DNA of 64,000 bases from Tretioscincus oriximinensis. Its lineage: Eukaryota; Chordata; Lepidosauria; Squamata; Gymnophthalmidae. Below the pieces are notes generated by a model that was not told where the DNA came from, searched no databases, and worked only from the letters and a program-made list of their open reading frames with translations. Numbering within the stretch: position 1 is the first letter of the stretch; each line of letters begins with the position of its first letter. A program made the translations under genes and the position numbers. The stretch is taken from the NCBI GenBank assembly GCA_022410635.1, contig JAJVDF010000299.1, positions 936,055-1,000,054 on the forward strand, read 5' to 3'. Of the stretch, positions 12,982 through 22,732 are shown in pieces.

Positions 12982-13667
12982 AGGGTGCTTCATAATAAAA
13001 AAAAAACCTGATCTGCATGGCACCTTTTTTTTTCATTTAGAAAATAGTGTTTCTCAGAATTTTTATATTTACTTGGCATGAAATGACATATTGTGTGCCT
13101 TTGTGGCATGTTTTGTAAAAAGCACTTCTAAGCCAGCTAGATTTATTTTGAAGAAAAACCAGGTGTAGCACCCTGATCAGTAACAGGTTTCTGTAACGTT
13201 GGGCCCTTGGACTGGTTTCCTGATTAAATTTATGCCTTTGAGGGCCATCTACCTCAAGATGTTTTTATTGCAAAATAGAAAAACAGACTACAGTGGTGAA
13301 GTCTAGTTTAAATTAAGCGCACATTCTGGATCAGAATGCTGAAGATTTTCCTTTGGAATGAAAAATGACCCATTTGTCATTGGGGCAGGATTTTTATTTT
13401 ATTTTTGTCCCTAGCAAAGACGTGGGGCAAATTCATGAATGATTTGGCTACCTCAAATAGTTTGATATAAATTTCAGTGCCGAATAAGGGATCATTCTTC
13501 TCACCTATAAGCTTAGGCCTATCTGAAGGAGCTAGTTGCTACAGACAAACCTTTATTCAAACATTTCTCATCTCANAATACTTTCTTTAAACATAACTTC
13601 AGTTCTGTGACAAGAAATAGTACTTCCCATGCCTATAAAAGAAATAATAAATGGAAATATATTGTCT

Positions 13668-13830
13668 TAAGAACCATGGAATTATAAAGTTAGAAGCAAC
13701 CTCCAGTGTCAGTAAGTCCAATTCTCTGCTCAGTGCAGGATTCACTAAACTATTCCAGACAGGTGGCTACCCAGGCTCTGTTTGAAGATTTCCATTGAAA
13801 AGGTAGTCACNATCTGTGCAAAAGGCATAA
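13668..13830 (-). repeat. CR1 3' end fragment, antisense
   Basis: CATGGAATTATAAAGTTAGA, CCAGTGTCAGTAAGTCCAAT and TGCAGGATTCACTAAACTAT follow the order of an inverted CR1 3' untranslated region. Confidence 0.55.
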
Positions 13831-13912
13831 TTTTACCCACTTCTTAAGTTTGTGACTATCTGAAGGAGCTAAAATACTAAGTTATGTTATCTGGTTTCGG
13901 TTAAAACTATTA

Positions 13913-14195
13913 GGCCCTGTCCCTACTGAGTCTTATTCTGGGATATTTCTCAGAAAAGACCCTGCCATCTACATACTAGTAGATTAAACTGACCAGATGA
14001 CTCCTTTTTGGGGGGGCNGAAACCTGGTTTTGGGATGCCTCCCCATTTTTGCTGAGGAAAAATCTTTTCAAAAAAAGATTTTTTAAATTTTTTTTCCTCA
14101 GCAAAAGCTGGGTTTTAACACACATACCCCAAAAGGGGTAATCTGGTCAGCCTATAGTAGATGCTTGGGGCCTGCCATAGTCTACACTGGCATAT
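13913..14195. mobile_element. MITE of the CCTGTCCCCACTGAG family, interrupted
   Basis: The left part (13913-13988) matches the start of the complete copy at 38726 (GGCCCTGTCCCTACTGAG, GCCATCTACATAC). The element at 13989-14150 sits inside it. The right part contains GGCCTGCCATAGTCTACACT, the reverse complement of a segment of the same family. Confidence 0.45.
13989..14150. mobile_element. 162-bp foldback element with CTGACCAGAT ends
   Basis: Ends CTGACCAGAT…ATCTGGTCAG are exact inverted repeats, and pairing continues inward (TTTTTGGGG against CCCCAAAA, CTGAGGAAAA against TTTTCCTCAG). It shares these blocks with the longer copy at 22231. Confidence 0.65.
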
Positions 14196-14230
14196 TTTTA
14201 TATTCTTAAAAATAATTACCACAGATGATG

Positions 14231-14257
14231 AATTATTATTATTAATTATTATTATTA

Positions 14258-14326
<69 letters not shown>

Positions 14327-14361
14327 TAAATTTAAATTTAAATTTAAATTTAAACTTAAAT
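14231..14361. repeat. ATT microsatellite passing into an AAATTT repeat
   Basis: About 95 bp of ATT units, then about 30 bp of AAATTT hexamers. Open frames here are artefacts of the repeat. Confidence 0.95.
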
Positions 14362-15469
14362 AGGGATGAATGTTACAGGAAAATCTGGGAAATTCTGTTT
14401 TATGAGGGGTCCAAAAAGGGTAAGGCAAAGAGAAGAAATGCAAGATTGAAGAGTAGGTGTCCTTTTAGTTAATATTAGGATAATAACAGATGTGGATATA
14501 CTAGGAAGCCAAATTATAAAAAGGTGGCTAGTGGAAAATCAAAATGTTGAAGTACTTGGGACAGAGAGATAGGAATGGAATATTAGGAAAGTACAATGCC
14601 CAATCATTTATGTTGTACGTTTATATTGAATGTTTGGATTTATTTGCAATAAAAACATGCATAAAATTCTTACAGAAAGAAAACATCTGGTTAAATTACT
14701 TTCTATTTCAGTTGTTGACCTCCTTCCCTTGGCTCCATAAACCCCCATCTGTTTTCACCAATAATATATTTTATGCTTGGGCAATACGTTCTTTCCCCAT
14801 GCTTCTCTTTCATGCTGTGGAAATACAACTAATATTATTAACTTTTCTGCTTTGTTTTTTATGTTTAGTTTGACTTTGGCTTGTCTTAAGGAGGAGCAGT
14901 GTAACTGACAGCATTTTGTACTCCTGACAAGGCAGATAAATATGCAGAAAGATATCAGAGACCCAAACATGATAAACTTCCTTGGGCAGGTATTAGAAGC
15001 ACAGAGGGAAAATCTGTGTGATGAAGAGGAATTAATGTTGTTGTAGTGGTTCAGATCCAGAGTTCCTTTGAAGTTCTTTTTGGAGGAACCTTTGAAGTGG
15101 GTATTTTTGGGAGCTGTCCTCAAGGACCTTCCAAGGCTGCTTTCAAGGGCATCTTTGGAGCTGTCCTCCAAAAAAGTGCTGGGTGAACCAGATGCAGTGT
15201 GTAAGTCCCTAGCAAAGATGTGGGCACTTAGTTGTTTCNCTTCCGATGTGGATCACATTGTTTAATGCAAGCACATGTGGGTGCAGCTAATCTTCATTAG
15301 CTAAATTGATTTAAGAGCCTTACAAGATCTGGAGTAGAAAATGTCATCTTCTCCATCTTGGATAGTTTAATGGCATTTTCGTTGAGGTGGGGCAATCTGA
15401 AGAAATCTGTCCTAACAATTGCAAAAGACACAAATCATAGTTGGTCTCCCCATCAAAATGCAATTTATA

Positions 15470-15814
15470 CAGTGGTACCTCGGTTCCCGAACACAATTCG
15501 TTCCGGCAGGACGGTCGAGAACCAATTTGTTCGGGAACCGAAGCAAGGTGCGCCGGGCCGAAAAAACGCGCCTTGCTGACGTCAGCAAGGCGCGCAGGGC
15601 CGAAAAAACGCACCTTGATGACGTCAGCAAGGCGCGCCGGGCCGAAAAAACGCGCCTTGATGACGTCAGCAAGGCGCGCCGGGCCGAAAGAACGCCGGAG
15701 GAAGTTCGACTTCCAAATCGGTGTTCGGATTCCAGGACTTCGGATTTCTGGAATCTGCCGGTCGAACACCGATTTGGTTGACTTTCAAGGCGTTCGAGAA
15801 CCGAGGTACCACTG
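15470..15814. mobile_element. Tc1/mariner-type MITE with internal 42-bp tandem repeat
   Basis: The ends CAGTGGTACCTCGGTTC are inverted repeats matching 22 of 23 bases, flanked by TA at 15468-15469 and 15815-15816. Inside, a GC-rich 42-bp unit containing GGGCCGAAA and a CTTG(A/C)TGACGTCAGCAAG palindrome is repeated. GACGTC cores lie at 15578, 15620 and 15662. It is far more GC-rich than the surrounding intron. Both strands are open across the array only because 42 is a multiple of three. Confidence 0.85.
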
Positions 15815-16586
15815 TATTTAGTTTTTCAAAAACATTGAAATTAGTTATTCCAATTTACAAAAGATTGAATTGCAAATTGTGAATTTGTGATACTTTAGGA
15901 TGTCTCCAGAGGCAAGCGGCAATTGCAGGATCTTCTTTAGACCTTTGCTGCCATATCTAATGGCAGTAGGTGTTCCTGGATGGGACAATCATGGGCTCTT
16001 ACCTCATTTGCCAATTCTTCGTATTATCATGGCTAACAAAAAATACCTGGATGTTAACAAGCACCCATTCATTCTTCCTTGTTTTCTCCTATGCTTGCTA
16101 GTGTCTAGATTTTTGAATATAACGAGCCATCAAATAAGCAAAGATCCCAAGACTAGAATCAATGTCACCCAAAAAATCTATTTTTCTCCTAGCAGTGTTA
16201 TTACAATGCTACAAATATTCCCAGTACAGTTCTGGGATAATTGTGAGGGGTTACCCACATTTAGAGGCACCCTCATAAAGATAATTCATTAAAAGAATAG
16301 TTTGGGGAAGATAAACTAATAAATCTTGAAGTTTCCACCTAATCATAAAGCAGTGCTGGACTGCTTTTCTTCACTGACTGGAGTAGCAAAAATGAAACAA
16401 TAATGAATTGTACTTCCAAACCTTTGCTGTAGGGGGCGGCAAGCTAGTGTCATAGCTCTACCTACTCTTAGGGGGGGTTTCCCCCTAGATCCACTGTTGC
16501 TTACAAAGACCACAGATTTATAAGATGCATTTCTATATCTTATTGCATTGGAACTAATCTGTTTCAATCCCTTTATTTCATTCCAG

Positions 16587-16631
16587 AACCCATCACAGCT
16601 TTCCCTGGTGAACACACGTTTGAAATTTCAG
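16587..16631 (+). CDS. NRP2: NRP2 short linker exon between MAM domain and stalk
   Basis: A 45-bp exon encoding PITAFPGEHTFEIS, flanked by split codons (AA at the start completes Glu; a final G opens the next codon). It corresponds to the mammalian EPISAFAGENFK segment that closes the MAM region and precedes the isoform-specific parts. The acceptor is TTTCATTCCAG at 16586 and the donor G|GTAAAA at 16632. A second GT at 16608 (after the G of the Gly codon) is also phase 1. Its use would remove the 8 residues GEHTFEIS. This is the same position where mammals add or omit the five residues GENFK. The exon is so short that it is supported mainly by frame, splice sites and its conserved start. Confidence 0.9.
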
Positions 16632-18241
16632 GTAAAAATGCATTAGATCCGCCATTTTCTCCTGCTGCATGGTTTCATTTTCATTTTTGTTTTTAATGAA
16701 AAATGGATGCGTGTGCAAAGAAAGAAACCAAAAACTAACCCGAGACTGCTTCTATGCAAAACATCTGTATTTGCAGTATGCCTTAACATGAGCAGGTGAC
16801 ACTGAGCTAAGTATAGACTCTGTACGAAGGGGTTTAAAAACCCAAAATGTCCTCCTCTGTTTAATAATTACAGAAGAGAGCTGATTAAACAAACGGACAG
16901 TTGTGAGATCAGCTCTGATTTAAAAAAAATTCAGAAGATTTATCACTGCAGATTTCTGAGGCAAGTCACAGGTGTTTAGCCCCATCATGAAATTAAAATG
17001 TATTTTCCTGGGGAGGGGGGGCGTGTATGCAATATGCAGATTTTCATGGCACTTACTGGTTGCTGACAGAAGTGAGGTGCTGTCAGGGATGATATTCCTG
17101 CCATGGAAGAGTAAAGGTTCTCTTCNCATCCAGCAAATGTCTGCTGGTTGTTTACTTGTTTAGAGGATTCAAATTTAACTGTTTAGGCTGATGGGGAGTA
17201 GTGTGCAATTGGTCAGTTAGTCACAGGTGCTTTTCATCTTCAAGCAGCTCCTGTGCTCCATATATGTTTTGTGTGTGAAGTCAACAGGCATTGAGGCTCT
17301 GCAATGGGCAGCTCAAACAAATCTCTTTTGGAGTGCAGCTCTTGTTTGGAAAGCAACTGGGTGACACCAAATGATAAAGAATTATTCCCCCCTCTTTCCT
17401 TTTATTTAATGGAATAAATGCTAATAGTACCAAGTTCCTGGTAAGTCTGCCCGATGGGGTTTGTGGAAAGGGAAAAGATTCTAAATTCAAAAAGAAAAAA
17501 AACCAATGAAAGATACAAAGTGGATGTTTATTTATTCTGATCTGAAATCTCCCAGATACCTTCCGGGTTGAACTAGTGTGCTTCTGAGTTACACTGAGAT
17601 TAGAAAGTAGAACAGATCAAGTACAAGATTGCTTAAATTGTCAGTGTCAGGTCCTGTTTGAACATCACTAAGTAATCCATTTGAACAGCTTAGTAATCCA
17701 TTTTAGGGAGCTTACTGTTCCATACTATTTGCATAGAACTAGTGCCCATCACATTACATGTGTTGCACTGGCCCTCTAAATATGCATTAGCAGTGGTGCA
17801 TTTGCATGTGAGACAAGGTTAGTGCCATTAATGTATAATATGTGCCACTCAGCGAACTTACCTTCACATCCACTCTNCATCTGCCTCGTATCTTCACTGC
17901 TGGAGAATTCTGCCAGTTGCAAAGCTGTTTCACAGCAGCCTGGCTAGCATTTGGATTTAGAAGAGAGAAGCCCAGCCCAGCTTGCATTTGTGTGATACAG
18001 TAGTGGACAATGGTGGCACGAAAGCAGACACTGTGCTAAATTATCCAGCATACAAGAACACAGTAGTGGCATGATGGACAGCTGTAATCCATTTCTGTAG
18101 TGGGTCAGTCTGTTTTGTGCAAATGTGCTGCTCAAGCTAAAACAGATGAAGCAAAACCACTTTTGTTAAAGAAGAACTGAGGCAGATAAGTGCAAACAAG
18201 GTCTCAGAATGACCAAAATCTTGTTTGATTTTGCTTATATC

Positions 18242-18450
18242 CAGGGTGCTTCAAAAATGTATACACACTTCCATAGAAAATTTATTTACTGTTCTACAAA
18301 GTTAAATTTCAGGAAATTAGAAAGCTTAAAGTCCAATGTAAATAAAACGTAAATAACAAATCAGGAAATCCTGAAATTTAACTTTGTAGAACAGTAAATA
18401 AATTTTCTATGGAAGTTCAAAGTGTGTATACACTTTTTTGAAGCACCCTG
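18242..18450. mobile_element. 209-bp foldback MITE with CAGGGTGCTTC ends
   Basis: Two arms of about 75-85 bp starting CAGGGTGCTTCAAAAA pair almost perfectly (shared TTTATTTACTGTTCTACAAA); one arm lacks about 8 bp. The short unpaired centre lies near 18325-18365. A terminal CAGGGTG is common in DNA transposons, but no clear target duplication was found. Confidence 0.75.
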
Positions 18451-19961
18451 CCTCAGAGCCATCATATCACTCACCAACATTAACCTGTCCCCAGGACCCC
18501 TCTCCCTTTCTTTTCTTTTTTTCATAATTTCTAACTCAGTCTGCCCTCCCATCTTCCTATTGCCTTTCAGTAGAGAAGCAATAATATAAAGTAATAAGCA
18601 AACCTTTGCAAGAACACCCATCTATCCCCACTCTCGGGTGGAGTGAATACTGGGAAATAACTCCTGCCTGCTGGAAGCCAACGCATGTTTAGGTCCATAA
18701 GAATTTTAAAGGATTATTTCTCTACGCATACAATAAGTCAAGAAACCTAAGGCGGTCTAATAGTTGCCTCATAATGGAAACCCTGCTTCAGCAGTTAATT
18801 AGAAGTCCAATGAGGTGAAAGACTGCTATTTAACATGGAAACAGTTTCCCTTTCAGCCTCAGGCACCTGGGNAAAGATGCAGCAAAGGTCTTAAGTAAGG
18901 AACCATAGTAGTAAAAGGGAGCTCATGTCAGAGGGAGTGGGGGAAGAAATCAAAGCACCAAAACATTTGCCCATGAGTTTGCTGGCTGCCATTTAGTAAG
19001 CGAGAAGCAGAGTGAAATGGTGCATTTAATAGCTTAATATTGGCCTGGAGAAATGGAAATGGTGATGCTTCAGGCTGATGAAACCTGTAGAAGGAAACCA
19101 AAGGGAAGAGGAATTCAGATAAACTCTTCTCCTCATTAAACTTGTTTCTGAGTCAGTGGAGATGCTCTCTGGCATGGGGGGGGAGAGTGAAGCAGCTCTT
19201 TCCCATCAGGAGCAATTTTTCATTTTGTTTCACTGTGTAATACTTTCTGCTTTTCACCTGTGGGATGGAAAATCCCCACGTGGCAAAAAGGAGGGTGGTT
19301 TTCACTTCTGGAAGCTTATTAAATCATTCCTTTTCTATTTAATATTGGATAGACTCCTTTTCCTTAGAGCGTTTTCTCACGCTTGTGCTTGCTTATTGTC
19401 AAAGTCTCTGTCTTTGATTTCCAGAGTTATTTTCCATCACTGCAGTTGGCTTCACTGTAAAAAAAAAAAGGAAAGGAAGAGATAAAAGCTGGCAAAGCCC
19501 ATTAGCATTAAATCTGAAATTCACATAGAGAATCCGGTGTCGTGAAGAAGTAAACACTGATAGCCATAAAATTACATTTTCTGAAACAAGCATTCAGCAA
19601 TGTTTAGCAATCTACACCAGTTGTTTTGTACTTAGATTTTGTCCTCCTACTGATATTTTTGGAAAAGATAGGAAATTAACTTTCAGGACTTTCAAGATTT
19701 GTCGGTAGATACAGGTTTATCAGCAGCTGATATAATGGACTCATAATATTTTTAAAAAACATTGTTTTAATTTAAAATTACCATAGATATTTTTAGATTT
19801 TTTTTTTTACTTGCAGTTGTCAAAGAGTTAAAGCATAAAAATGACTAAAGGCTTTTCAGGATTTCCTGTTTAAACCCAGGAGTAAGAAGTGTGAAGAATG
19901 TATTCTCTAATCTTTCTGTGTTCCACATGCCTGACTGCCCANCCCCAATGCTTCAGGTGAA

Positions 19962-20037
19962 AATTAACCTAATAAGCCGCTCTGAGTCCCTTCAGGTGAG
20001 AAAGGGCAGGGTATAAAAAGTTTTCTCCTCTTCCTCC
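19962..20037 (+). repeat. SINE 3' tail
   Basis: AAGCCGCTCTGAGTCCCTTC, then GGGCAGGGTATAAAAAG and a CTCCTCTTCC end. Confidence 0.6.
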
Positions 20038-20177
20038 TTGACTTTGGAACGCTTCCTTTTATATAGATATAGACCTTTAGGTGCATGAATGTAAACTGCA
20101 TGCTTGCAGTTTGAAATGATGTACCTTAGACAGAGTCTAATGCATTTTGTTGAATATTTCTTGCTTTCTGTTCCTAA

Positions 20178-20403
20178 AAAAGTTTGGTGTAATGGTTGTG
20201 TTGGACTCTTATCTGTTAATCTCCCGGTTCGATTTCCAACTCCTCCATGAAAGCCGGATGGTGATCTTGGGCCAGCCCCACCCACTTCACAGGGTATCTG
20301 TTGTGGAGAAAGTAACAAAAGCTATATGTGCAGCCCTTTATTGGCCGCCCTGAGACCTTCAGGTATAGGGCAAGGATATAAGTACAAATAAACAAATAAA
20401 TTA
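20178..20403 (+). repeat. tRNA-derived SINE, near full length
   Basis: Head TTGGTGTAATGGTTGTGTTG (A box) and CCGGTTCGATTTCC (B box) as in Pol III promoters. The body has CTTGGGCCAGCCCCACCCAC and the tail GCCCTGAGACCTTCAGGTAT…ACAAATAAATT. Squamate genomes carry many such elements. Confidence 0.8.
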
Positions 20404-21087
20404 CAGGTTACTTTTTAATGTGAAAACATAAAGCCAAAATAAAAACCTTGGGCTCAATGGAAGCAAAGTTTAGAAGCACTAGTTTAAATGTAATTTTGTT
20501 GAACATACGAGGCTGCGTTGTCTGAAGAGTGGATTTTATGGGACTTCTTGGATGAACATTCACTCTGATGTGCTTTCTTATGTGAAGCACCTTAACCTGA
20601 CAGGAATCAGGCATCACTGTAGTTTGCAGTAGGACAGCGTTGAGTATTGCATGTACACTGCCTGAAAAAGTTACCGTGGAAGGACACAGGGTATCTGTAG
20701 GCCATTTCCGTGTCAAGAAGATTGTGTGTGTATTTTGATAGACTGAGTTGGACTGCCAGGTTGTAGCCAAGAGATTCCTCCTCGTGTCTTTAAACTTGCC
20801 AGTTATTTGGAAAGTATAGTTAGCATTGGTTGCTGCCTCAACACATATAGAAAAGTGAGCACATTCTGTACCTGTTCTCCCCTCCAGTCTTCTACTGGGC
20901 GTCCTTTCCAGTTAAATGTAGAAAAGTTCCAGGTACACTGTTCAATTGGTTGACANTAGGGGACAAATCATGCACGGTACAATTGCCTGGTCTTTTGATT
21001 ATGGTAAAAAATGCAAGAAGGATTCTTGCTAGTTTTTTCAATTTGCATGATTTTAATGTACTGTTTCCTTCAAATAGAATTCTGTCT

Positions 21088-21625
21088 TGGGGTGTCAGAT
21101 CTATTTGAAGGCTGTATCTTTAGACTATAGACTTCTTTATATCTCCGATAATAGTTTCTTTATATTGCTTTTTTCAAATGCGGTTGCTTCTTGAGTTACT
21201 TTTAAATCTTTTTCAGTCTTAAAGAATGATTAATTCAGGGTTTTTGTTCTAGTTTAATCCTNGGAGGGGGGAGGGATTAAACTCATTTTTTCAGGTCTGC
21301 AGAAAATCTAAAAGTACATGTGCAACCAGAATCTTGGGTTGGCAATTTTTTTAGAAGATATATTTTTAGTATAGCTGTTTTATATCTCCAATAAAAGTTT
21401 CTTTATACCGCTTTCTTCAAATACACCCTGCCTTGGACCCTGGTCACACAACTACCTTTATTTATTTTTTTAAATTTAATTCAGTACAGTGAAATGTCTT
21501 TTCATATTACAAGCCAAATTCTTCAGATCTGAAGAAGATTTAAAAGTATATGTGTGACCAAGGCTTGCAAATCTGCCAGAAAGCGTATCCTTAGACTAAA
21601 GCTGTTTTATATTTCAAATATGAAC
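21088..21625 (+). repeat. Degenerate local tandem repeat, about three units of 230-243 bp
   Basis: TTTATATCTCC(G/A)ATAA(T/A)AG followed by TTTCTTTATA recurs near 21138 and 21382, with a decayed third copy near 21605. (G/C)TCTGCAGAAAATCTAAAAGT near 21296 corresponds to GATCTGAAGAAGATTTAAAA near 21534. Spacing is roughly constant. Confidence 0.5.
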
Positions 21626-22230
21626 CACCCTCAGATTTGGGAACTATCTTAACTTCAAACCAAAAGTATGCAACAGAACCAGGCCATCATCCCATTTAGT
21701 AAATTGAATCAGTTTGAAAGGGCTTTTTAAAATATTAAATGTATTCAAACAGGTTTACCATTCAACAGGGCTTATTCAAAACCAATATTAACAGAATGAA
21801 GCTTGGTTCAATTTAACCAAACTGCTGTTTTTAATGTTTGTGCATATCTCTACTTTTTACATCATTTAGTAACAAGCCTGATCTTTCTACCAGTTGTAGC
21901 TCCCATAAAACCTGAGTGTGTTTTCAAATACTGTTTATTATATTTATTCTTGTGTTTTTGAGTCCACTTGAAAATGGTAGACGTATTTCTGTAAAATAAG
22001 ATATATGAAATAGCAATAAGTGTATACCAGATGTACTAAATGTTTTCTAGGCCATGAACTCCTATAAGAATTCAGTTACAACTAAAGTCCTACTCCCAAG
22101 AAAATGCTATAAATAAATTCAGAGAAAATATCACAACAAATGTATTTCCTTGAAAATTAATCAGCCTCATAACACCCTTAAACCCATCTATAGACCCCCC
22201 AAGTGGTTCTGAAACCCTGATAGAGTAGAT

Positions 22231-22732
22231 TGACCAGATTTTCTGAGACCCAAACCGGGGTAATTAATATTCATGCTAATTTGCATATTCAAAAATATGC
22301 AAATTACCCACCAACATGCATTCCCTTCCAAAAGGGCCCAAGAAATCAGTGAAGCATGTGAGAATTTTTTAAGTTTGCGAGAATTTTTAAACTGAGAATT
22401 TTTGGAGTACATCACAATTGTTTAAATTTTTTCCAGTGCCTTCAGANGCTGGCCCCAGTTGCCAGAACCCCCTAGTGGTGGTGCACTGAATTTAAAAAAA
22501 ATTTAAAAAATATTTTTTGAAGTGTGCGAGAAAGTTTTGAAGTGTGTGAGAATTTTTGTTTTTTACTGAGGGGAAGGTGCCTTCTGGAGCTGGTCTCAGA
22601 TGCCAGAGCCCCCTAGTGGTGCTGCAGTGAATTTTTTTCACACAAATTTTTTTAAATGTTTTTAATTTTTCTTTTCCTCAGCAAAAACCAGGGAAATGGT
22701 GTACGCCCCCCCCCCCCCCCGGGGGGGGGGGG
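22231..22732. mobile_element. Longer element of the CTGACCAGAT family with internal duplication
   Basis: Starts TTGACCAGAT and carries CCTCAGCAAAAACCAGG near its right end, as in the 13989 copy. A block with CCAGAACCCCCTAGTGGTGG recurs about 140 bp later as CCAGAGCCCCCTAGTGGTGC. The right end runs into C15G12 (22706-22732), so the terminal repeat is missing or misassembled. The same block appears inverted at 39498-39565. Confidence 0.5.

Larger units (their letters stand above)
6933..16586 (+). other. NRP2: NRP2 intron
   Basis: A 9.7-kb intron. It holds the 74-bp mariner-type palindrome (7840), an antisense CR1 (9565-10890), a palindromic retroposon (12513), MITEs around 12870 and 13913-14195, an ATT microsatellite and the CRE-array MITE (15470). 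Stretches such as 8000-9560, 10900-12480 and 14370-15460 show nothing recognisable. Confidence 0.85.

Noticed and set aside
14161..14472. Open frames of Tyr or Asn runs around the ATT repeat
   Set aside because: Microsatellite translation.
15555..15690. Regular repeats suggesting a CRISPR array
   Set aside because: Units are contiguous with no unique spacers, and the array sits in a TIR element of a vertebrate genome.
15344..15821. Overlapping open frames of 120-141 codons on both strands
   Set aside because: They arise from the 42-bp tandem repeat (a multiple of three) inside a MITE; no start context, homology or conserved product.
20178..20250. tRNA gene suggested by good A and B boxes
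   Set aside because: No cloverleaf could be drawn through the segment, and it continues into a SINE body and tail; it is a SINE promoter.
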